DNA of 64,000 nucleotides from Clostridia bacterium (GTDB lineage: Bacteria > Bacillota > Clostridia > Lachnospirales > Lachnospiraceae). Within the stretch, counting starts at the first letter, position 1, and each line of letters opens with the position of its first letter. Below, one piece after another: positions 10,052 through 17,192 of this stretch. The translations under genes were made by a program, and so were the position numbers. The stretch is from NCBI GenBank assembly GCA_910575245.1, contig CAJTEN010000004.1, positions 1 through 64,000 of the forward strand, in the 5' to 3' direction. The notes under the pieces were generated by a model. It made no database searches and was not told the origin of the DNA. It saw nothing but the letters and a program-made list of their open reading frames with translations.

Positions 10052-11455
10052 ATGCAATTATTTAAAAGGAAAGGAAATCGTATCAGAGCTAGTGATAAAT
10101 CTCTGGTTTTCCGCTTTGCTGCTGGCTCATTGCTCCTGCTGTTCTTTATGGCAATGATACTTTTGAACCTAATGGCAATCATAACAACCGACTGGAACTC
10201 GGTCACGCTTTTTAGCAACGGAAATCTACAGTTCCACCTTACGCCATACAGGATAGTTACACTCATTATATCAGCATTTACCTGTTTAGCTGCTGCTCTG
10301 CTCTATTACCGATTCCGATATGACAAGGTGAAACAGCTCTTCCACCGCCAAAAACTGGCACGTATGATTCTGGAAAATGGCTGGTATGAAGCAGAGACCT
10401 CACAGGACAGCGGTATCTTCAAAGACCTGCCGTCAGACGGGAAAAAGGAACGGATTACCTATTTTCCAAAGATGTATTACCGCATGGAAAACGGCTTGCT
10501 CCATATCCAGACAGAAATCACGCTGGGGAAATATCAAGACCAGCTCCTACACTTGGAGAAAAAGCTGGAGACAGGCTTATACTGTGAATTGGTATCCAAA
10601 GAGCTGCATGATTCCTATGTGGAATATGTCTTGCTTTATGATACGATTGCAAATCGCATTACCATCAATGAGGTACGGGCAGAAAAAGGCAAGCTCCGGC
10701 TGATGAAAAATGTCTGGTGGGAGTATGACAATCTCCCCCACATGCTGATTGCTGGTGGTACAGGTGGAGGAAAGACCTATTTTATCCTTACCATTATCGA
10801 AGCTCTGTTACGCTGTGATTCGGTGATGTATGTGTTAGACCCGAAGAACGCTGACCTTGCCGACCTCGCCGCTGTCATGCCCGAAGTCTACTACAAAAAG
10901 GAAGATATTACCGCCTGTATTGACCATTTCTATAACGGCATGATGGAACGCTCGGAAACAATGAAGCTCATGGAGAATTATAAGACGGGTAAAAACTATG
11001 CTTACTTGGGATTACCGCCGCATTTCTTAATCTTTGATGAATATGTGGCGTTTATGGAAATGTTGACAACAAAGGAAAATGCCGCTGTCCTTAACAAGCT
11101 GAAACAGATAGTTATGCTTGGACGGCAGGCAGGATATTTTCTCATTCTTGCCTGTCAGAGACCAGACGCAAAATATCTGGGTGACGGAATCCGAGACCAG
11201 TTTAATTTTCGTGTAGCTCTTGGGCGTATGTCGGAGCTGGGTTATTCTATGATGTTCGGAGAGGTAAATAAGGATTTCTTTTTAAAACAGATAAAGGGAC
11301 GTGGCTATGTGGATACAGGTACAAGTGTTATCTCCGAGTTTTACACTCCCCTTGTACCTAAAGGGTATGACTTCCTAAAAGAGATAGGGAAACTTACACA
11401 GGACAGGCAGGACGGACAGGCGGCGTGCGAAGCGAAAGCCGCAGGTACGGGCTAG
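10052..11455 (+). CDS. FtsK/SpoIIIE-type coupling ATPase (Tn916 Orf21, TcpA-like)
   Basis: 467 residues. Two transmembrane segments lie near residues 25-50 and 65-85, then a soluble FtsK/SpoIIIE motor with Walker A GGTGGGKTY at about 235 and Walker B FLIFDEYVAF at about 325, and the arginine-containing segment QRPDAKYLGDGIRDQF. In Tn916 and ICEBs1 relatives this is the coupling protein that feeds the relaxase-bound strand to the type IV secretion channel. It sits directly before the oriT-like site and the relaxase gene, as in Tn916. It appears intact, one of the few transfer genes here that is. Confidence 0.9.
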   Translation: MQLFKRKGNRIRASDKSLVFRFAAGSLLLLFFMAMILLNLMAIITTDWNSVTLFSNGNLQFHLTPYRIVTLIISAFTCLAAALLYYRFRYDKVKQLFHRQKLARMILENGWYEAETSQDSGIFKDLPSDGKKERITYFPKMYYRMENGLLHIQTEITLGKYQDQLLHLEKKLETGLYCELVSKELHDSYVEYVLLYDTIANRITINEVRAEKGKLRLMKNVWWEYDNLPHMLIAGGTGGGKTYFILTIIEALLRCDSVMYVLDPKNADLADLAAVMPEVYYKKEDITACIDHFYNGMMERSETMKLMENYKTGKNYAYLGLPPHFLIFDEYVAFMEMLTTKENAAVLNKLKQIVMLGRQAGYFLILACQRPDAKYLGDGIRDQFNFRVALGRMSELGYSMMFGEVNKDFFLKQIKGRGYVDTGTSVISEFYTPLVPKGYDFLKEIGKLTQDRQDGQAACEAKAAGTG

Positions 11456-11520
11456 CCTGTGCAGGTGCGGTATGCCGCACCTGCCATATGCCCCCGGTAT
11501 CTAACAGGGGGGCGCAAATA
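11456..11520 (+). other. oriT-like region
   Basis: Between the coupling ATPase and the relaxase gene lies a perfect 10-bp hairpin (GCAGGTGCGG/CCGCACCTGC, 11461-11484). It is followed by CCCCCGGTATCTAACAGGGG (11491-11510). The second block resembles the C-run/CTAACA/G-run nick region I recall for Tn916 and ICEBs1 oriT. Location and motif agree; the nick position is inferred from memory of relatives. Confidence 0.7.
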
Positions 11521-11587
11521 CAACTGAAAACAGATTCGGAAATCTAAAAATCCTTTATGGCACAGGTATTTCCGATAGATTTTAGAG

Positions 11588-11623
11588 GTGTGACAAAAGG
11601 CTTTAATCCTGTCACACTTTTTT
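11588..11623 (+). terminator. hairpin plus T run before the relaxase gene
   Basis: GTGTGACA pairs with TGTCACAC and six T follow, 18 bases before the relaxase start. It may end the transcript that includes the coupling ATPase. Confidence 0.55.
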
Positions 11624-11641
11624 ACGTTAGGAGGGGGTTGA

Positions 11642-12686
11642 CTGAATGAAACAGACTGGATAAAGGATTTTAAAGAAAAGCGTACTGCCTATGGTATTTC
11701 TCAAAATAAGCTGGCGGTTGAAGCAGGAATCAGCAGAGAACATTTAAACCGTCTGGAATCCGGCAAGGTGGCATTGACAGAAGAAATCCAGAAACAGCTA
11801 CTTACGGCACTGGAAAAATATAATCCAGAATCACCGCTTACCATGCTGTTTGACTATGTACGAATACGTTTTCCGACAACGGATGTAAAGCATGTGATAG
11901 AGGACATTCTGCGACTGAAACCGGATATGATGATACATGAGGATTTCGGTTTTTACTCTTATTCGGAGCATTATGTCATAGGTGATGTGTTTGTGGTTAC
12001 TTCTGCTGATGAAGAAAAGGGTACTCTGCTGGAACTGAAAGGGAAAGGCTGCCGCCAGATGGAGGGTTATCTGTTGGCACAGCATAGGAGCTGGTACGAT
12101 TTTCTGATGGACGCTTTAGGTGACGGCGGCGTGATGAAACGGCTTGACCTCGCCATTAACAATATGGCCGGTATGCTGGATATTCCAGATCTGACTGAAA
12201 AATGTAACCAAGAAGAATGCATTTCTGTATTCCGCAGTTTCAAGAGCTATCGCAGCGGCGAGCTGGTGCGTAGCCATGAACAAGACGGATACAGTATGGG
12301 GAATACGCTGTATATCGGTTCTCTGAAATCAGAAGTATATTTCTGCATTTACGAAAAGAATTATGAGCAGTATGTAAAAAATGGGATTCCCATAGGGGAT
12401 ACGAAAATCAAAAACCGATTTGAAATCCGGCTCAAAAACGAAAGAGCCTACCATGCGGTATGTGACCTGCTGAATTATTATGACGCAGAACTGGATAGAC
12501 AGGCAGGTTGCCCCTACATGGAAAATGCTGCAAAAGATTGACAGTGCCAACGACACACATTTTCTTAGAGACATTTTAAATGATGTGGAGTTTACAGAGC
12601 GTCATAAGAAACTGATAAAACAACAAACGACTTCCCCAGAGGAAGTGATACAAAGACAGAAATTTGAAAGGGGAAATGAAGAATGA
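11642..12686 (+). pseudogene. mobT: MobT relaxase (Tn916 Orf20), internally deleted and frameshifted
   Basis: The reading frame opens right after TGA 11639-11641, so the first possible codon is CTG 11642 behind AGGAGGGGG; TTG 11638 is out of frame. It has an N-terminal HTH (YGISQNKLAVEAGISREHLNRLESG) and the MobT/rep_trans domain (GDGGVMKRLDLAINN, MLDIPDLTEKC, NTLYIGSLKSEVYFCIYEK, KNRFEIRLKNERA). At about 12480 the frame breaks: the original ends at 12541, while the expected C-terminal sequence (NWIDRQVAPTWKML, FTERHKKLIKQ) continues in another frame to 12686. The segment normally between NYYDAE and NWI is missing, so this is a deletion with frame change. Relaxase activity is unlikely. The CTG start may be a further lesion or an ordinary rare start. 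Confidence 0.8.
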
Positions 12687-12790
12687 ATTTTGGACAGAAT
12701 TTATACAACTGGTTTTTAAGCAATGCACAATCGCTGGTGCTTATGGCAATAACGGAAATAGGGAAAGATTGTCTGCTACGGAACTTTTGA
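12683..12790 (+). pseudogene. TcpD-like small membrane protein, N-terminal fragment
   Basis: ATG 12683 with a good RBS (GAAAGGGGAAATGAAG) starts MNFGQNLYNWFLSNAQSLVLMA, the beginning of the small membrane protein found after the relaxase in Tn916-like elements. After about 20 residues the sequence departs (ITEIGKDCLLRNF) and stops, consistent with a deletion joining it to unrelated sequence near 12745. Confidence 0.55.
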
Positions 12791-13023
12791 AAATGAATGA
12801 ATGTTGAATGAGCACGCCGAAGTTTAATCAGTTACTTATAAGTGCAGGATTTCTTGAAGTAAAAGAAAGAAAATCAAGCAAAGGAACCATGAAGCCTTAC
12901 AAATCATTGACGGAAACAGGAAGAAAATATGGAGTAAACCTTATTAGCGACAAAAATCAAAAGGAAACACAGCCATACTACTATGCTGATACATTTATGG
13001 AATTATTTGAGAAAGTAACCTAA
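12772..13023 (+). pseudogene. C-terminal fragment of a phage antirepressor-like protein
   Basis: The frame SATELLKMNEC, a TGA at 12805-12807, then MSTPKFNQLLISAGFLEVKE ... SLTETGRKYGVNLI resembles the C-terminal DNA-binding part of KilA/ORF6N/Rha antirepressors (residues read across the stop). ORF 12808-13023 (71 residues) is the part still open. The N-terminal half of such a protein follows at 13160, in the wrong order. Family call is tentative. Confidence 0.4.
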
Positions 13024-13159
13024 TCATCATATATTTGTCAGTGATGAGGCTGGCTAATATCACCGAAATTTCGGGGCAACGGCATAACCTCGACCAGTGA
13101 ATCGGCTGGCTACGGATTGGTTCAAAATTCTTGGTATAGGGAAATGGAGGATATTGCAG

Positions 13160-13393
13160 ATGAATAATTTAATTGTAAAGGGAAAACAGAATTTCATGGG
13201 GAAAGAAATTCCTGTAGTGCTTGGAGGATTTGGAGAAGGGAAGAAGTGTATCTGTGATAAGACGATTGCGGAGATACATAATCAGCCAGTGCCAGAAATT
13301 AGACGTAGACTAAATGAAAACATTTCAAGATTTAAGGAAAACATTGATTTTATTGACTGTGGATTTCCAGTCATAGTTTTCATTTGGCTATAA
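13160..13393 (+). pseudogene. ORF6N-domain protein, N-terminal part only
   Basis: ATG 13160 has GGAGG 8 bases upstream. The 77 residues contain the ORF6N pattern: VKGKQNFMGKEIPVV, CDKTIAEIHNQPVPEIRRRL and FKENIDFID. The sequence then changes (CGFPVIVFIWL) and stops where the ORF6N domain would normally continue. ORF6N proteins are phage- and element-borne regulators. Truncated remnant; function unlikely. Confidence 0.6.
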
Positions 13394-13503
13394 AAATGTT
13401 AAAATTTTGAGAATTTGAAAACTTTTTCCGGTGCCACGACAATATATACATGCAAGGGCAAATCTTTGCAAGTCGACTTGAAAGAAGAAGGAGGATGGCT
13501 GCT

Positions 13504-14043
13504 ATGAATAATGATGAATTCGAGCGGTTTGTCCTGAAGTTTGGAAAAGATATTCTGCGGTTTTGCCGGATGACAGCCAGAGATGCGGAAAATGGGGACG
13601 AACTGTATCAGGACACTATGCTCAAGCTGCTGGAGAAAAAGAAAAGACTGGACTCTATGCAGAATACAAAAAGTTACGCTTTATCCACTTCAATTTATCT
13701 TTGGAAAAATAAGAAGAAAAAATATGCAAACAGGATGAGGCTGGTTCCGATTGACAGTATGGACGAGATGTCTGATGAAAGATATGGGTTTACTGATTAT
13801 GATAACGAAGTTTCCCCTGAACGCATTGTATTAAAGCAAAATGAGATAGATATGATTCAGGGATTCGTTAAAACCCTGCCGGAGAAGTACAGAATACCAA
13901 TCTATCTGTATTATTCAGCAGATATGCAGATAAATGAGATATCTAAGATTCTTGGGCTGCCGGAAGGAACCGTCAAAAGCCGGATGCGGAAAGCAAAGAA
14001 ACAGTTAAAGGAAAAATTGGAGGCGATAGGATATGACAGATGA
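13504..14043 (+). CDS. ECF-type RNA polymerase sigma factor
   Basis: 179 residues from ATG 13504, which AAGGAGG precedes by 9 bases; an ATG at 13495 abuts that RBS and is less likely. Region 2 is seen in FERFVLKFGKDILRFCRMTARDAENGDELYQDTML and region 4 in IQGFVKTLPEKYRIPIYLYYSADMQINEISKI / GLPEGTVKSRMRKAKKQL. The next gene overlaps by 11 bases and looks like its regulator. Sigma/DUF4179 pairs of this kind are common in Clostridia on and off mobile elements; the target promoters are unknown. Confidence 0.9.
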   Translation: MNNDEFERFVLKFGKDILRFCRMTARDAENGDELYQDTMLKLLEKKKRLDSMQNTKSYALSTSIYLWKNKKKKYANRMRLVPIDSMDEMSDERYGFTDYDNEVSPERIVLKQNEIDMIQGFVKTLPEKYRIPIYLYYSADMQINEISKILGLPEGTVKSRMRKAKKQLKEKLEAIGYDR

Positions 14044-15115
14044 AAAATTGGATCAAATCTTAAAGCAGGCCCTTGCTCCTGAATTAAGTGACAAAGAAAT
14101 CCAGATACATAAAAGGAGGAAGGATAAAATGAATAAATTCGGAAAAATAGGAAAATGTGTGGCTGCTGTAGTGGCTGCGGCGGTTATTGGAATTGCTGGA
14201 CTCGGATATTTTAATCCGGTACTTGCAGCAAAGATTCCACTGATTGGAAAGATTTTTGAAAAGGTTGAGGATGATGCCACATATTCCGGAGACTATACGG
14301 ATAAGAAGACTGTCCTGACAAATGAGGATTCTGTGGGAAATCTGGATACATCGGACTATACCGTGTCTGATAAAGGAATCACACTGACTGCATCAGAAGC
14401 CTATTGTGATGGATATTCCATATTCCTTACAGTAAATATTGAATCAGAAGATGCGGATTTTACGCATATTCCAGAACATTATACAGGCATGAACGCTGCG
14501 GATAACCGAACATCCGCAGGGTTTTATATCAGAGGAACATGGAGTGTGGATGGAAGTTCACCTGAATGGCTCGAAAATACGTTTGATGGAAAGGTGATTG
14601 ACAACCATACGTTTGCAGGTATGCTGAAGATAAACCTTGCAGAGAAACATACAGGCAACGGTGAACTTAGCTTAAATGTAAACGGTCTTGGTTATGATGA
14701 CGACAGGATGCTTGACGGTGAGGAAATATCGGCATCTCACTGGACGGATGGTAGTTGGAATATTGCTATTCCGTTTGGGATAAACACGACAGATGCAAAA
14801 ACAATCGAAGTGGGTGAGAAAAAAGGGAATATTACGCTTGAAGATGTAGTGGTATCTCCGTATCAGGTAATTGTCCATGCGACAACACCGGGAGAACCCT
14901 GCTCTACAATTTGCTTTAATCAGGATGGGGAAATGCTTCACCCAGATATGGAAATGGCAGGCAGAGCCGTATTTGCTGTTCAGGGGAAAGAGATAAAAAC
15001 ATTGTATGTCTACATTTTTGACAATCCTGATGACTGGTCTTTGATGGAGCAGGAAGGAATGAACAGCAGCATTGCAGAGAGGGCTGTCATTTCAAAGGAA
15101 ATTCATGTAGAGTAA
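14033..15115 (+). CDS. DUF4179 membrane protein, likely anti-sigma factor
   Basis: 360 residues. A short cytoplasmic part (MTDEKLDQILKQALAPELS) could bind the sigma factor encoded just upstream. One transmembrane helix follows (VAAVVAAAVIGIAGLGYF, about 42-60), then a large extracellular part beginning FNPVLAAKIPLIGKIF, the usual DUF4179 entry. The 11-base overlap with the sigma gene indicates translational coupling. The role as an anti-sigma factor rests on this arrangement and on family precedent, not on a recognisable zinc motif. Confidence 0.8.
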   Translation: MTDEKLDQILKQALAPELSDKEIQIHKRRKDKMNKFGKIGKCVAAVVAAAVIGIAGLGYFNPVLAAKIPLIGKIFEKVEDDATYSGDYTDKKTVLTNEDSVGNLDTSDYTVSDKGITLTASEAYCDGYSIFLTVNIESEDADFTHIPEHYTGMNAADNRTSAGFYIRGTWSVDGSSPEWLENTFDGKVIDNHTFAGMLKINLAEKHTGNGELSLNVNGLGYDDDRMLDGEEISASHWTDGSWNIAIPFGINTTDAKTIEVGEKKGNITLEDVVVSPYQVIVHATTPGEPCSTICFNQDGEMLHPDMEMAGRAVFAVQGKEIKTLYVYIFDNPDDWSLMEQEGMNSSIAERAVISKEIHVE

Positions 15116-15177
15116 GTGGGAATAATTTTTTAAAGTAAGAAATATAATACTGATCCGAGTTAGGTATTAAGGCTGGA

Positions 15178-15214
15178 AAGCGTTTGTTGGAGGAAGACCA
15201 ATGAACGCTTTTTT
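15178..15214 (+). terminator. intrinsic terminator after the sigma/DUF4179 operon
   Basis: AAGCGTTTGTTGG pairs with CCAATGAACGCTT (two mismatches) and six T follow. Confidence 0.7.
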
Positions 15215-15296
15215 GCATTTAACGCCACACTGTCGTTCACCACCCGTCCTAATCTCCTTTCAGATGCAGTTAAATTTAGAAATGGAGGAAAGGATA

Positions 15297-15716
15297 ATGA
15301 CAGATAAGGAAGATAAGACAGTGCGGCAGTTTGTACGGTTCTGCCGCACCGCCTTGATGTATGAAAAAAAGAACTATTACAACGAGCAGAAACACAGGGT
15401 AGAACGGGAAAAGCATATTGAGATGTTTTCACCAAAACAGTCAGGCATGGTTGAAAAAATATTTGATACATATCATGCTGATTATTTTTCAGTTATGGGA
15501 TATGAAATCGGCATAATTGATGGTGACTTGGCACAGGCGTTAAGGGAACCACCGGACAAAAAAATACAGATTGTGTTACTGTATTATTTTGCTGGTTTGA
15601 ATGACAGGGAGATTGGCGAAATATATGGAACAGGAAGAAGTACCATTTGTGACCAGAGGAACAATGCCATAAAAAAGCTGCGGCTGATGATGGAGGAAAT
15701 GCATTATGGAAAATAA
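15297..15716 (+). CDS. sigma-70 region 4-like regulator of the ICE
   Basis: 139 residues from ATG 15297 with GGAGGAAAGG upstream. The C-terminal half has the sigma region 4 helix-turn-helix (KKIQIVLLYYFAGLNDREIGEI / GTGRSTICDQRNNAIKKL). The N-terminal part is basic and lacks a clear region 2. This is the layout of the small sigma-like regulators placed before the HTH/xis/int module in Tn916-like elements. It is directly followed, with a 10-base overlap, by the HTH gene. Confidence 0.8.
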   Translation: MTDKEDKTVRQFVRFCRTALMYEKKNYYNEQKHRVEREKHIEMFSPKQSGMVEKIFDTYHADYFSVMGYEIGIIDGDLAQALREPPDKKIQIVLLYYFAGLNDREIGEIYGTGRSTICDQRNNAIKKLRLMMEEMHYGK

Positions 15717-15928
15717 ATTTAGTGGCAGGGGCATTACCTTTGAAACATTGGAAAAAGCGGTGTCGGGCGATTACAATGTCATGCAGGAAGTGGATAAGGC
15801 TGTTTAAGCCATACATGACAGGACTGAGTATTGAGGACGGCAGATTTAACAATGAACTCTTTGAAAGACTTGTGCAAAGGCTCATGTTTATTACATGGCA
15901 GTTTGATATGCATTACAGTGAAAAATAA
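15707..15928 (+). CDS. HTH_16-like element protein with compensating frameshifts
   Basis: As read it is a 73-residue frame from ATG 15707. Residues 5-27 (LVAGALPLKHWKKRCR...) look unlike any family. The next frame over those bases gives GITFETLEKAVSGDYNVMQEV, the normal N-terminus of the helix-turn-helix protein encoded beside the sigma-like gene in these ICEs. From IRLFKPYMTGLSIEDGRF on, the frame is normal again. One base appears lost near 15720 and one gained near 15792, so the gene stays open but its recognition region is scrambled. Probably non-functional. Confidence 0.6.
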   Translation, partial: WKINLVAGALPLKHWKKRCRAITMSCRKWIRLFKPYMTGLSIEDGRFNNELFERLVQRLMFITWQFDMHYSEK

Positions 15929-16040
15929 TCGGGCGTGATGAAATGCAGGCGGGGGACATTCGGTATATGAGTGTCCCTTTTTGTGTGTCTGTTATTGATA
16001 TGCAATATTAACAGCGTTACAGGCAGAGAGGAGTGAGAAA

Positions 16041-16376
16041 ATGAGTGAAAATAAATTAAAAAGCAGAGATGCGATTGATGCGGAAAATAATCTTGTATTC
16101 AACCATGACGGCGAATGTTTCGCCTATTATGAGCTGATACCTTACAATTATTCGTTCCTGTCGCCGGAGGAAAAGTATCTGGTGTATGACAACTTCCGTC
16201 AGCTTATCGCACAGAGCCGTGACGGGAAAATCCATGCCTTGCAGATAAGTACAGAATCCAGTATCCGAGCCACACAGGAGCGTTCCAAAAAAGAAATCAC
16301 AGGGCGGCTATATGACATTGCCTGTGAGAAGATAGACCAGCAGACACAGGCGTTAGTGGGTACGATTTCCCTATAA
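16041..16376 (+). pseudogene. VirB4/TraE-type conjugation ATPase, N-terminal stub
   Basis: Starts at ATG 16041 behind GAGAGGAG. DAENNLVFNHDGECFAYYEL and FRQLIAQSRDGKIHALQI match the N-terminus of the large conjugation ATPase (Tn916 Orf16-like). It stops after 111 residues. A further piece, RYLKVDSEDMTTYAAYFII, appears in another frame at about 16457-16513. The Walker motifs and most of an expected 800-residue protein are missing. Confidence 0.75.
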
Positions 16377-16381
16377 AAAGA

Positions 16382-16792
16382 TTGAAACGTGAAACGCTGG
16401 TAAAACGGTATGACCTTATCAGTCCTACCCGCTGCCTGATAACCGAAAGCCAGCGGTACTTAAAAGTAGACAGTGAGGACATGACAACCTACGCTGCCTA
16501 TTTTATTATCAAGACTGATTCTGGTATCCGAGTTATACCTATGACGCAGGAAGTACAGAAAGCAAAGAAAGAACATAGAAAAGCAGAACTACTTCCAAAA
16601 GTATCCGCTCACGTTATGCGTCATACAGCCTGTACCAGAATGGCAGAGTGCCGTATGGATATTAAAGTTTTGCAGTATATCATGGGGCACGCTCATATTG
16701 ATGTGACAATGGACGTATATAACCACTTGGGAGACAGAGAAAGAATCGAACAGGAAATTGCAAGGCTGGATAGTATGGCGGTAAATTTCTGA
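16382..16792 (+). pseudogene. chimeric remnant: VirB4 piece fused to truncated tyrosine integrase
   Basis: One open frame of 136 residues joins three pieces. The first holds a VirB4-like YLKVDSEDMTTYAAYFII. The second is the integrase segment KTDSGIRVIPMTQEV. After a deletion comes the integrase C-terminus (KKEHRKAELLPKVSAHVMRH ... VLQYIMGHAH ... VTMDVYNHLGD). The HxxR, GHAH and tyrosine motifs remain, but the N-terminal domains and the first catalytic arginine are gone. It lies at the right end of element B, the usual integrase position, and ends about 120 bases before the att repeat. Deletions have collapsed everything between virB4 and int. Confidence 0.8.
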
Positions 16793-16809
16793 CACAAAAA
16801 TATAAAAAT

Positions 16810-16829
16810 TGGTGTCAAACTGGTGTCAA
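16810..16829 (+). repeat. direct repeat TGGTGTCAAA, possible right arm site of element B
   Basis: TGGTGTCAAA occurs twice, 11 bases apart, just after the integrase stop, matching the pair at 3852-3871. Fits integrase arm-type sites; inferred. Confidence 0.45.
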
Positions 16830-16888
16830 AACTTATGAAAAGGACAATTACAGGAAAACAAAGTGTGTGCAAACCATTGATTTCAGGC

Positions 16889-16923
16889 GGTTTGCAAAAA
16901 TTATCAGAAAAAATTAGCACTCA
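16889..16923 (+). repeat. end repeat (attR) of element B
   Basis: Matches 3692-3726 at 30 of 35 positions and ends in the same ATTAGCACTCA. A GCAAACC...GGTTTGC stem precedes it, as in the left copy. Here the 11-mer runs straight into the rest of a CIRCE operator, marking the border between element and chromosome. Confidence 0.75.
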
Positions 16924-16956
16924 ACTGTTGACAGTGCTAACAATAAGTTGTATTGT
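16914..16956 (+). promoter_or_regulatory. CIRCE operator and sigma-A promoter of clpB
   Basis: TTAGCACTC, nine bases, then CAGTGCTAA (16914-16940) is a CIRCE element with one arm mismatch; CIRCE is bound by HrcA. The -35 TTGACA (16928-16933) lies inside it, followed by a 17-base spacer and -10 TATTGT (16951-16956). HrcA would block this promoter. The 5' leader to clpB is about 230 bases and contains a fragment of the dispersed hairpin repeat near 17088-17125. Confidence 0.85.
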
Positions 16957-17192
16957 GATAGTGTCAATAGAACAAATGAATTGTTTGACAAGATACAAGC
17001 GAAAGATTTCGCAGCATCTGTATGTAAATTACTATTCACAGTCGAAATGCGCATATACTGTGCATTTACAACCCGGTACAGTAAATTGTGAGAACATGTT
17101 CGCTTCGCCGCAGGCAACTTTACATGCTCAAATGCCGTTACTGTGAGCAGATGGAGGCTGTAGATAGTAAAGTATATAAAAGGAGGGATATC

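Noticed and set aside
17088..17192. Longer ClpB start at 17088
   Set aside because: The codons before ATG 17193 lie over a repeat fragment and an RBS (AAAGGAGGG) stands right before 17193; ClpB proteins begin with MNLTKFT-like sequence.
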